Below are positions 45,421 to 53,732 of a DNA stretch of 64,000 nucleotides, in pieces (the first letter of the stretch is position 1; every line of letters begins with the position of its first letter). The position numbers and the translations under genes are program-made. Source of the DNA: Eubacteriales bacterium. GTDB taxonomy: Bacteria > Bacillota > Clostridia > Lachnospirales > Lachnospiraceae. The notes below the pieces were generated by a model. That model did no database searches, was not told the origin of the DNA, and worked only from the letters and a program-made list of their open reading frames with translations. The stretch is from assembly GCA_030537935.1 (NCBI GenBank), contig JAUNUY010000003.1, positions 186,001 to 250,000 of the forward strand, given 5' to 3'.

Positions 45421-47337
45421 ATGCGTATTACCGATTTATTATCAAGAGAATCCGTACAACTGAATGTTCGCTGTACGGATAAACGGGATGCCATCCTGCA
45501 AGCCGTCGATGCGATGGATGCAGGTGGACGACTGGCGGACAAAAAGGTCTATGCGGACACCGTCTTCGCCCGAGAGGCGGAGGGCACGACAGGTGTGGGC
45601 GAGGGCATTGCCATCCCACACGGTCGCAGCGCCGCGGTAAAACAACCCGGTCTGGCGGCACTGACCATCCCGGACGGGGTGGACTATCAAGCCTTGGACG
45701 ATGCCCCCGTCAACCTGCTCTTTCTCATCGCCGCGCCGAAGGATGATGCGAGCAACGTCCATCTGGATATGCTGAGCAAACTCTCCGCCATGTTAATGGA
45801 TACGGCTTTTACGGACAAGCTGCGAGCAGCAAAGACGGTGGATGAATTTCTCGCCGTCATCGATGCGGCGGAAGGTACGTCTGAGACCGCCTCGGCCGAT
45901 GAAGCACCCGGTGATTTACCCGGCACGGCGGACACACCGTACATTCTGGCGGTGACAGGTTGCCCGACGGGCATTGCCCATACATATATGGCGGCGGAGG
46001 CCATCGAGAAGAAAGCCGTGGATATGGGCTACCGTGTCAAGGTGGAAACCCGCGGTTCTTCGGGTGCGAAAAACGTACTGACAGCCGAAGAGATTGCCAA
46101 TGCGGACGGTATCATCGTTGCTTCGGACACGCAGGTACCGATGAGCCGTTTCGACGGCAAGCGACTGGTCGTCGCACAGGTGTCGGACGGCATTGCCAAG
46201 CCGCAAGAACTGATTGAGCGGGCATTGAACGAGCGTACACCGCTCTACAAGGCGGATAAGGCGGATGCGGAAACGGAAACCGCCGAGGCCGGTTCCCGAG
46301 GACAGCGAATATACAAGTATCTGATGAACGGCGTATCGCACATGTTACCGTTCGTCGTGGGCGGCGGTATCCTGATTGCTTTGGCTTTTCTGATTGACGG
46401 CATGATGGTGGATTTGAACGCCTTGCCGGCAGCCGAACGGGCGAACTTCGGTTCCATTACCCCCTTTGCAGCAACACTAAAAGACATCGGCGGCGTGGCG
46501 TTCGGCTTCATGTTACCGATTCTGGCGGGATTCATCGCCATGGCCATCGCGGACCGACCGGGTCTGGTGGTCGGCTTCATCGGTGGAGCGATTGCCGCCT
46601 CCCATACATCCGGTTTTCTGGGTGCATTGCTGGCCGGTTTCGTGGCAGGTTATCTGGTACGTCTGTTGGTAAAAGCCACCGCCAAATTCCCGCAATCCAT
46701 CGATGGGATTCGGACCATTCTCATCTATCCTTTGTTCGGCGTGCTGTTCATGGGCTTGATTATGCTCTATATCATTGAACCCGTGGTCGGCGGTATCAAC
46801 ACGGGATTAAACAACTGGTTGGCACACATGGGCGATACGGCTTCCGTGGTACTGGGTCTGATTGTCGCCGGTATGATGGCCATCGACATGGGCGGTCCGT
46901 TTAATAAGGCGGCCTACGTCTTCGGTACGGCACAGATTGCGGCGGGCAATTACAATATCATGGCGGCGGTCATGATTGGCGGTATGGTGCCGCCATGTGC
47001 GATTGCATTGTCCACGTTACTGTTTAAGAAGAAATTTACGGCAAGTGAACGCAGGAGCGGTCCGGTGAACTTCATTATGGGCCTCTCGTTCATTACGGAA
47101 GGGGCCATACCTTACGCAGCGGCAGATCCGCTTCGTGTCATTCCGAGCTGTATCATCGGTTCGGCGGCGGCGGGCGGTCTGTCCATGCTGTTCAACTGTA
47201 CGTTGATGGCACCACATGGCGGCATCTTCGTCTTTCCGGTGGTCGGTAATGCCTTGCTCTATCTCGTATCCCTGGTGGTCGGCAGTGTGATTGCGGCCGT
47301 CCTGATGGGCTTGTTAAAGAAAAATAAAATAGCGTAA
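45421..47337 (+). CDS. fruA: PTS fructose transporter, fused EIIABC
   Basis: 638 residues in the order EIIA-EIIB-EIIC. EIIA carries the phosphohistidine H67 in GEGIAIPHGRS, EIIB the phosphocysteine C181 in VTGCPTGIAHTYMAAEA, and EIIC spans about residues 290-635 with nine or ten membrane segments (PFVVGGGILIALAFLIDG onward). It imports fructose as fructose-1-phosphate. GGAGG lies within the fruK end, so expression is coupled. Confidence 0.94.
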   Translation: MRITDLLSRESVQLNVRCTDKRDAILQAVDAMDAGGRLADKKVYADTVFAREAEGTTGVGEGIAIPHGRSAAVKQPGLAALTIPDGVDYQALDDAPVNLLFLIAAPKDDASNVHLDMLSKLSAMLMDTAFTDKLRAAKTVDEFLAVIDAAEGTSETASADEAPGDLPGTADTPYILAVTGCPTGIAHTYMAAEAIEKKAVDMGYRVKVETRGSSGAKNVLTAEEIANADGIIVASDTQVPMSRFDGKRLVVAQVSDGIAKPQELIERALNERTPLYKADKADAETETAEAGSRGQRIYKYLMNGVSHMLPFVVGGGILIALAFLIDGMMVDLNALPAAERANFGSITPFAATLKDIGGVAFGFMLPILAGFIAMAIADRPGLVVGFIGGAIAASHTSGFLGALLAGFVAGYLVRLLVKATAKFPQSIDGIRTILIYPLFGVLFMGLIMLYIIEPVVGGINTGLNNWLAHMGDTASVVLGLIVAGMMAIDMGGPFNKAAYVFGTAQIAAGNYNIMAAVMIGGMVPPCAIALSTLLFKKKFTASERRSGPVNFIMGLSFITEGAIPYAAADPLRVIPSCIIGSAAAGGLSMLFNCTLMAPHGGIFVFPVVGNALLYLVSLVVGSVIAAVLMGLLKKNKIA

Positions 47338-47343
47338 CGTGAA

Positions 47344-47382
47344 ACACCCCGTCGTCCGGAGATTGGTCGACGGGGTGTCTTT
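47344..47382 (+). terminator. Terminator of the fru operon
   Basis: ACACCCCGTCG / CGACGGGGTGT 11-bp stem followed by CTTT. Confidence 0.75.
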
Positions 47383-47422
47383 ACGTGTGCATACATCGAT
47401 ATTCAACGAAAAGTATTTTCAG

Positions 47423-47722
47423 CTAACGGTTCGAATAATATGAAGCGACTATGCCGACCACCGACACACCTATCACCATTGTGCCGACCACCGTTAAAAT
47501 GGCTTTCGTCCCGATAAGCATCTGCTTATAGATTAGCAAACTTTCAACCAACAGTAATGCACCGAATAAAACCAATGCCAAACCGACCATGGTTGCAAGG
47601 ACCTTATCATTCCTCTTATTATCTTTTTTATAACCTGCCAAGATGTCAACCATCTTAAATCGCCAAATCAGCACACCTACGGCAATTAAAGTTACACCCG
47701 ATAATAGCGCTACCACGCTCAT
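47423..47722 (-). CDS. DUF3784-like small membrane protein
   Basis: 99 residues from ATG 47722 (GGAG upstream; a longer frame to 47836 exists). Three membrane segments, with MVDILAGYKKDNKRNDKVLA between the first two, the hallmark of DUF3784. Function unknown. It lies after the surface adhesin on the same strand. Confidence 0.65.
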   Translation of the reverse strand: MSVVALLSGVTLIAVGVLIWRFKMVDILAGYKKDNKRNDKVLATMVGLALVLFGALLLVESLLIYKQMLIGTKAILTVVGTMVIGVSVVGIVASYYSNR

Positions 47723-47867
47723 CTTACACCGCTCCTTTACAAATAAGCGCTTCGTTATCTTGTCCGTTATTTCCGATACGGAATATTCTTTCGGCACGTG
47801 GCCACCAACAAATACAGGCCTCCGCTCGTCATCCATAGACGATTATGCCTGCTATGTGCTTCATCTT

Positions 47868-50222
47868 TTATTTACTCTTTTTCCTGAACATGAATACGCC
47901 GAGCATTGAAATGGCTATGCCCAAACACATCACCATCGGTATTACGGAACCCATCTCCGGCAATTTCCTTTTTACAAGTTTGTCCGGTTTCACCGGTGCA
48001 TCCGGTGTGTCGGTATCATGGGGTTTGTTTACCTCTTCTTCTCCGGATTTATTGGTTACGATAATTGTCGCCTCCGGTGATGCTTTGCTTAAAATAACCG
48101 AAGCTTGACTATAGTTCGGCGTATATCCATGCGCTTGTGTCTCTTCCACCATGTATTCGCCATAATATATTTTATTCAAGGTGATTTCTTCTCCGGCCGC
48201 TAATTCAAATGTTTTTTCATACCCATACGGACCACTTACCTTAAAGCCGAATTTTACGGGTGCCGTTCCCTTCTCCGATGCTCCTCCTTGACTTTCTTCC
48301 CCTAATACTTTCTTTATGGTTAGTTTTGCTGCTTTTTCATTCGGATGATCAGGATTCTCCGAATCGCCTTCTCTTATTACTCTGTTTGTGATTGTATTTG
48401 TTTTAAAGTCAAACGCACCGAATACCCAATTATCATTCAGGACACTTTTTTCTTTTGCATTTTCTTTTACAAAGTATATGTATTTATTACCATTTTCATC
48501 TGTAACTTCAAGATTCTCCCATTGAGCCGATCTTGAATTTGCATCGATTTCTTTGACTTCCGCACCGTCAACTTTTGTTGCTTCTCCACCTTCAATTTTT
48601 CTATACAAGGTGAATTCCAGTTCAGGTCTTGTAACTCTATCATCACCTGCCCATATTTTCGTTGCGGAAAAATCTTTTTTCACCACTATCCCCGAATCGG
48701 AGCCATTCGTTTCAATATTTTCGGCACCACTTTCACCATCACATCGCACGGTACATTCATTCACTATTTTACCGATATCCGATTCGCCGGTTACTTTTGC
48801 CTTGAATTTTATGCCAAATTGTGTCGCTTGCACGACGCCTTCGGATGTAGATGCCATTTCCCCAATTTTTACTTGAATTTTATTATCTGATGTATCATAT
48901 TCAGCCCTGTCATCATCGACTGCATCCGTTTGCGGTTCATAGTCAGTATTTTTCTTAAAATCTTTCAATGACATCGTGTTTGGCACATATACCAACCCTT
49001 TTGGCAACACGTCTGATGCGACGGTATGAATGGCATTGTCCAATCCCTGATTGCTAAGAAGAATTTCATATTCTATAATGTCACCCGCTTTGACCGCATC
49101 ACCCGGCGCTTTATCATTGACCGTTTTTATCTTTTTATCGACTTCTATGACAGGCGAATACATCCCGATTTCGAATGTTTGTACTGTCGGATAGTACCAC
49201 TCATCTGATGAACGCATTAAAAATTTAACGGATTTTGCCGAGTTGGCAATCCTATTGTCGATGTTGATGACCTTGGCGTCAACGGCCATATTGTTTATGA
49301 ATGCAGGCTTTCTATTTGTGAGGTAAACCCCATTTTCACTAATTGTGGAATTGAAGAAATTATTGACCGGGGAGGCGGCATCAAATAAATTTTCAGCCTC
49401 TCCTTCTTTATTGATTATTTGAAAACGGTCATTTTGATATCCCCAATCGCCCTCCCATGCGACGATGCCCGTCTTTGCGAGTACATCGCCTTTGGGCGGT
49501 GTCAATAAATCTTTTAACTCAATTTGAATCGTCTCATGGAATCGTACTACTTTGTAGCCAAAATAAACGGATAGTGAATTAAGCGGCTGATTATTGTCTT
49601 TAAAAACGACAACCAATGACCATCCGGCATATAAATCCTTAATGGTATCCGATGTATACGCCGTACTGTCAGCGGCCCAATACCAACCCGACCCGCCATC
49701 CTTTACAATCTCCGTTACGTCTTTATAAGCAGTATAATGATTCAGTGATGTGGCTCCTTTATTAACATAGACTTCTTCAGCTTCAAGTGCTCTATATTCA
49801 CTATTTTGCTTAGGAGACTTTAATTTAATGCCGGGCATCAGCGCATTTTTGTCAGTTTTCGCACCCCATACCAGAAATGCTTTCTCCACTTCCGCGCCGT
49901 CAGGAAAAACAATTTCAGCGGCAGAAGATGATGCGGTTGTTTTGTCGTCATCTTCATCCAATAATTTCATAATAAAAGAATTGTTACTGGCTTCTTTTCC
50001 CGATATATCTCCATGCAATGCTTTCCATGCATTTGAATTCTGATTATCATGGCCCGCCGGTGCCATTAACGTATTCCCTGTAATCTTTATGCTGCCTTGC
50101 ATATTTTTTTGAAAAATCTTTTCAAATTCTTTTTCTTCCGCATTGACACTCAATGGTATTGTGATTAGCAATAATACTACCAGACATAAGATTTTACTCA
50201 AGTAGCTCAATTTTTTGTCCAT
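47868..50222 (-). CDS. Cell-wall-anchored adhesin with DUF11 and Cna-B domains, LPEMG signal
   Basis: 784 residues from ATG 50222 (AAAGGA upstream). Signal peptide to about NAEEKEF; a large N-terminal region with no recognised domain; a DUF11-type isopeptide domain near residues 365-510 (EVDKKIKTVNDKAPGDAVKA, QGLDNAIHTVASDVLPKGLV); two Cna-B-like domains (SATKIWAGDDRVTRPELEFT; AKLTIKKVLGEESQGG). The C-terminus has LPEMG, a hydrophobic helix and RKKSK, the sortase anchoring pattern with methionine instead of threonine. It is exposed on the cell surface and probably adhesive. The gene is clearly AT-richer than neighbouring operons, suggesting transfer. Confidence 0.85.
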   Translation of the reverse strand: MDKKLSYLSKILCLVVLLLITIPLSVNAEEKEFEKIFQKNMQGSIKITGNTLMAPAGHDNQNSNAWKALHGDISGKEASNNSFIMKLLDEDDDKTTASSSAAEIVFPDGAEVEKAFLVWGAKTDKNALMPGIKLKSPKQNSEYRALEAEEVYVNKGATSLNHYTAYKDVTEIVKDGGSGWYWAADSTAYTSDTIKDLYAGWSLVVVFKDNNQPLNSLSVYFGYKVVRFHETIQIELKDLLTPPKGDVLAKTGIVAWEGDWGYQNDRFQIINKEGEAENLFDAASPVNNFFNSTISENGVYLTNRKPAFINNMAVDAKVINIDNRIANSAKSVKFLMRSSDEWYYPTVQTFEIGMYSPVIEVDKKIKTVNDKAPGDAVKAGDIIEYEILLSNQGLDNAIHTVASDVLPKGLVYVPNTMSLKDFKKNTDYEPQTDAVDDDRAEYDTSDNKIQVKIGEMASTSEGVVQATQFGIKFKAKVTGESDIGKIVNECTVRCDGESGAENIETNGSDSGIVVKKDFSATKIWAGDDRVTRPELEFTLYRKIEGGEATKVDGAEVKEIDANSRSAQWENLEVTDENGNKYIYFVKENAKEKSVLNDNWVFGAFDFKTNTITNRVIREGDSENPDHPNEKAAKLTIKKVLGEESQGGASEKGTAPVKFGFKVSGPYGYEKTFELAAGEEITLNKIYYGEYMVEETQAHGYTPNYSQASVILSKASPEATIIVTNKSGEEEVNKPHDTDTPDAPVKPDKLVKRKLPEMGSVIPMVMCLGIAISMLGVFMFRKKSK

Positions 50223-50312
50223 TTTGAAAAGTCCTTTCATTATTCAGAATCAACTGTATCTTCTTTTATAAAAAACCATCCATATAATCCGCTTATTTCC
50301 TTGAAGTGACCA

Positions 50313-50444
50313 TCAAACATCGAACTTGCTAATTGCAATAAAACCTAAGATGGCTAATATTCCGAATGAACCCGTTAAAAATGCTTCTCTAACAGGTGCA
50401 GTAATTTCTCATAAAAATATTTCTTTCGGTCCAATATTGTCCAT
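50313..50444 (-). pseudogene. Small membrane-protein remnant with in-frame stop
   Basis: From ATG 50444 the frame reads MDNIGPKEIFL, a TGA at 50409-50411, then EITAPVREAFLTGSFGILAI and on through a hydrophobic helix to a stop at 50313. One base change (TGA from TGG) would explain it. Family not recognised; it may also be chance. Confidence 0.35.
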
Positions 50445-50775
50445 TGAAGGCCAGTATTATATTCCGGACCGGATTGTTGATAAAAGTTGATTTCGTTATT
50501 CTCTACCCGATTACTCTAATATGGCTATAATATCATAATTATTTTTATGATACAATTCTGTCGAACTAATTGTATGCTTTATTTTTTGCATTGCATTAAT
50601 AATATGATGAATAATCGTGCATCTTTAAGGGAAACATCTTGTTCACTTTTTCATACCGTCTCTACGTACGATGTTTTTCAAGAACATTGATAACATTTCG
50701 TTTTTCATTTCGCAAAACGGGTTATGTCGGTCTCGTCCGGAATCCGACCATTTATTCTTCTGTCGAATTTTAAAA
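50445..50775. other. AT-rich intergenic region, no gene seen
   Basis: Between the adhesin side and the DUF4177 promoter. It contains TATAAT-like boxes (for example 50533-50538) that may serve the adhesin gene on the minus strand, but nothing coding or structural stands out. Confidence 0.4.
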
Positions 50776-50804
50776 TTGTCATACTACAAATCATACGATA
50801 TAAT
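50776..50804 (+). promoter_or_regulatory. Promoter of the DUF4177 gene
   Basis: TTGTCA (50776-50781), 17-base spacer, TATAAT (50799-50804): near consensus, 35 bases before the ATG. Confidence 0.8.
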
Positions 50805-50839
50805 AGTTTTGATAAACAAAATTTACAGGAGGTACAACA

Positions 50840-51091
50840 ATGCAATTAGATGCAAGTTCTTTATCCACTGCGTCAGGTAATGCACTAAATTATGTCGTTT
50901 TACAGGTCACGCTAAAAGAGAAATTTCTGGGAACCGGCTCCGGCAATCTTACTGAACTTGAACATGTAATCAACGCACAAGCGAGTCAAGGATATAGACT
51001 CCACACGATTTCTACGACGAACGGGGGCAGTAAAGGTTTTATGGGTGGTGACCGTATTCAGGCAACGATGGTATTTGAAAAAATCTTATAA
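50840..51091 (+). CDS. DUF4177 domain-containing protein
   Basis: 83 residues. The central NYVVLQVTLKEKFLGTG, then ELEHVINAQASQGYRLHTIS and QATMVFEKIL match DUF4177, a small soluble domain common in Firmicutes with no known function. AGGAGG lies 8 bases before the ATG. Single gene with near-consensus promoter and its own terminator, implying steady strong expression. Confidence 0.8.
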   Translation: MQLDASSLSTASGNALNYVVLQVTLKEKFLGTGSGNLTELEHVINAQASQGYRLHTISTTNGGSKGFMGGDRIQATMVFEKIL

Positions 51092-51098
51092 AACTGAC

Positions 51099-51134
51099 AA
51101 ACTACCCATGGGTTAGATGGGTAGTTTTTATTTT
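51099..51134 (+). terminator. Terminator after DUF4177 gene
   Basis: AAACTACCCAT / ATGGGTAGTTT 11-bp stem, 7-base loop, followed by TTATTTT. Confidence 0.9.
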
Positions 51135-51183
51135 CATCCATTATCTCGCCGAAACACATAAACCGCCTCTGCATCCCTTTTGT

Positions 51184-51633
51184 CTAATATACTTTCTCGA
51201 ATACCTCACATATCATCGGTGCCTCTTCATAGAACGCCTGCCCACATTCTTTATATTCTCTTTCAAAAAAATCATCATGGATTTTCCTCCAGTACTGATA
51301 ACTCCTGTCTCCTTCACCCTCATGCCATACATGCTCCGGTGTGATCTGATTGTAGGGAATGATCTGGACCGCCTTCGTCTGTGTGATACACACCGGATTT
51401 CCCGAACCGTCTAAAATGATATTATAGTCGCCAACTTGTGGGATATGCTCATCCGGTCCGTAAAGCTCGTATGCAGAGGTTGTCGCTGTTTTTATCCGAG
51501 TATACACCAACGAAGCCAGTTCATCGGCCATTTCTTTTGTATTCCCAAAACCCCACGCTTCATGAGGCGTTTCCTTTTCTATTGATTTCTCATGACAAAA
51601 TTTTTCCCAATACTCTTCAACTATATTATTCAT
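51184..51633 (-). CDS. ASCH domain-containing protein
   Basis: 149 residues. WGFGNTKEMADELASLVYT, KTATTSAYELYGPDEHIPQV, GDYNIILDGSGNPVCITQT and VWHEGEGDRSYQYWRKIH follow the ASCH domain, a beta-barrel fold related to PUA that is proposed to bind RNA. Some members hydrolyse N4-acetylcytidine, but the role here is unknown. Single gene. Confidence 0.85.
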   Translation of the reverse strand: MNNIVEEYWEKFCHEKSIEKETPHEAWGFGNTKEMADELASLVYTRIKTATTSAYELYGPDEHIPQVGDYNIILDGSGNPVCITQTKAVQIIPYNQITPEHVWHEGEGDRSYQYWRKIHDDFFEREYKECGQAFYEEAPMICEVFEKVY

Positions 51634-51832
51634 GACCCCTCATTTCCATAATCTTTATCTTCTCTGTGTCGGTAGGACAAACCGGCTAAAATGTTTCGTT
51701 CACTTATTCATTATTATAGTCATCATGAGAAACATGCCCGACCGCTTGCTCCGATGATACGTAAAACTCATATTGGCCCAAAATATGCATCACAAAATCC
51801 TACTTTGAGATAATCACTTCCGACAGCACTCA
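51634..51832. other. Intergenic region without clear features
   Basis: About 200 bases upstream of the ASCH gene. No clear promoter, repeat or reading frame stands out. Confidence 0.3.
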
Positions 51833-51934
51833 TCATACCATTTTATCGAATATCAATACAAGATGCCCATTGAGCACATCAACACCCTTCTTCATCATTT
51901 CCTCATCCGTCTCATATAAAAACACGCCCTGCAT
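51833..51934 (-). CDS. Possible short ORF or gene remnant downstream of mgtC
   Basis: 33 residues (MQGVFLYETDEEMMKKGVDV onward, ending in LIFDKMV). The frame stays open upstream to 51970 with coding-like composition, but there is no ribosome site and it overlaps the mgtC terminator. It may be the tail of a lost gene. Confidence 0.25.
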   Translation of the reverse strand: MQGVFLYETDEEMMKKGVDVLNGHLVLIFDKMV

Positions 51935-51961
51935 CTCATACGCGATGTGCAGAGCGTGTTT
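51919..51961 (-). terminator. Terminator after mgtC
   Basis: AAACACGC pairs with GCGTGTTT, continued by CTGCA/TGCAG and GATG/CATC with small bulges; TTTTTATAT follows on the minus strand. Confidence 0.75.
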
Positions 51962-51981
51962 AAGAAGGTCTTATTTCCTAT

Positions 51982-52644
51982 TTAATTTTCTATACTGTAT
52001 TCCGCCGCTTTCACGGTTTCTCGCATCAATAAGGTCGTGCGGACCTTTTTACGATCCACCGTCGCCGGCACGACAACGTGCAATGTCAGAATCATCTCCC
52101 CTTCCCGATTCCGCTCACTGTAGAAATCGGTAATCTGAATATGATTGATGTCCATCACGTTAAATATATATGACAGTTCTTCCTTGCCCGCAGCCAGGGT
52201 CAAGGTCACCGTCTCCCGGTACCCGTCCTTACCCAGCACGACGCTATGGAACAAAAACTGCGCCAAGACAATCATCACCGTCGCCGCAATACCGACCACA
52301 TACATACCGGCACCGACCGCCATGCCGACCCCGGCCGTCGCCCAAATGCCGGCAGCTGTCGTCAGACCGCTGACAAACGAATTGTTCTTGACAAAGATAA
52401 TACCGGCACCCAGAAAGCCGATGCCGCTGACAATCTGTGCCGCAACACGAGACGCATCGAATTTTACGATGTCGTCAAAACCGTACTTCGACACAATCAT
52501 CATCAGGGCGGCACTCATCGCCACAATAAAATGCGTCCGGACGCCCGCCTCCTTATTTCGATTGGAACGCTCGAAGCCTACGACATAGCCACACAGACCT
52601 GCCGTAAACATTCTTATAATCAGTTGTACGGCAAATGTATCCAT
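51982..52644 (-). CDS. MgtC/SapB family membrane protein
   Basis: 220 residues: five membrane segments (LIIRMFTAGLCGYVVGFERS, GAGIIFVKNNSFVSGLTTAA) and a C-terminal ACT-like cytoplasmic domain (about 140-220). MgtC proteins help survival in low Mg2+ and inside hosts by restraining the F-ATPase. It follows the ABC ATPase gene by only 8 bases on the same strand, so it may be co-transcribed with the transporter. Confidence 0.9.
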   Translation of the reverse strand: MDTFAVQLIIRMFTAGLCGYVVGFERSNRNKEAGVRTHFIVAMSAALMMIVSKYGFDDIVKFDASRVAAQIVSGIGFLGAGIIFVKNNSFVSGLTTAAGIWATAGVGMAVGAGMYVVGIAATVMIVLAQFLFHSVVLGKDGYRETVTLTLAAGKEELSYIFNVMDINHIQITDFYSERNREGEMILTLHVVVPATVDRKKVRTTLLMRETVKAAEYSIEN

Positions 52645-52652
52645 GAAACCCC

Positions 52653-53723
52653 CTACGTTACTATTTCCAATTGCTCTTCGGTGTCACCATCATCATACAC
52701 GAGATAATCTTTCAATCGCAGGTACACCCGGTCACCAACCGCGTACTCGGCATAGGCATGTGATTCCGCCATACAGCGCACTACCTGGTCGCCCAGACGC
52801 AGGAAAATATCCGTTGTCTCACCCAGGAAATAAATGTCATCCACTACGGCGGGAATATTCGTCTCTTCCTTCTGGAGGATGATATTCTCCGGCCGTACGG
52901 CAAGTACCACATGCTCATGCTTACATGCCGCATGCGGTAAACGTATGTCCGTCCCGTCGACGGTAATCATCTCATCCGCATAATGTGCCTTTATCAGATT
53001 GATTTTACCGATGAAATCCGCCACGAACTGGTTGACCGGTCTGTGATAAATTTCATAGGGTGCGCCCGCCTGCTGGATGACACCACGATTCAAGATGATA
53101 ATCTTGTCCGACATCGTCATGGCCTCCGTCTGATCGTGTGTAACGAAAATGACGGTAATCCCCAACTCCTTGGAAATCTTTTTAATCTCATAGCGCATGC
53201 TGTCACGGAGCTTCGCATCCAAGTTCGACAGCGGCTCATCCAAAAGTAACAACTCCGGCTCAGCCACCAAAGCACGGCCAAGGGCGATTCGCTGCTGTTG
53301 ACCGCCTGAAAGTTGAGACGGAAAACGATCGCGATACTTGTCCAAATGGACGACTTTCAGAACCCGGTCCGTCTTCTCCTTAATAACTTGCTTATTCATC
53401 TTTTGAATCTTCAACGGATAGGCAATGTTGTCAAAGACATTCATATGCGGCCACACGGCATAGGACTGAAAAACCATACCGATTTGCCGTTTTTCCGGCG
53501 GTACGAAAACCTGATCGGAACTCATGATTTTTCCGCCGATACACAATTGACCCGATGTCGGTTTTTCAAACCCCGCAACCATCCGCAGTAATGTCGTCTT
53601 ACCACATCCGGACGGTCCGAGCAAGGTTACGAATTCACCGTCTTCAAAGGTCGCGTTAAATGATTTGATGACCTCTACGTCACCGAAGCTCTTTTTGATA
53701 TTTTGTAAATCTACAGTAGACAT
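52653..53723 (-). CDS. ABC transporter ATP-binding protein, AfuC/FbpC/PotA type
   Basis: 356 residues. Walker A GPSGCGKTT is near 37-45, signature QLSGGQQQRIALGRAL, Walker B LLLLDEPLSNLDAKLR and H-loop VIFVTHDQTEAM. A C-terminal TOBE_2 regulatory domain (about 280-350) is typical of importers for iron, polyamines, sugar phosphates or phosphonates. Last of the transporter genes, 9 bases after the permease. Confidence 0.92.
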   Translation of the reverse strand: MSTVDLQNIKKSFGDVEVIKSFNATFEDGEFVTLLGPSGCGKTTLLRMVAGFEKPTSGQLCIGGKIMSSDQVFVPPEKRQIGMVFQSYAVWPHMNVFDNIAYPLKIQKMNKQVIKEKTDRVLKVVHLDKYRDRFPSQLSGGQQQRIALGRALVAEPELLLLDEPLSNLDAKLRDSMRYEIKKISKELGITVIFVTHDQTEAMTMSDKIIILNRGVIQQAGAPYEIYHRPVNQFVADFIGKINLIKAHYADEMITVDGTDIRLPHAACKHEHVVLAVRPENIILQKEETNIPAVVDDIYFLGETTDIFLRLGDQVVRCMAESHAYAEYAVGDRVYLRLKDYLVYDDGDTEEQLEIVT

Positions 53724-53732
53724 CGTAACCTC

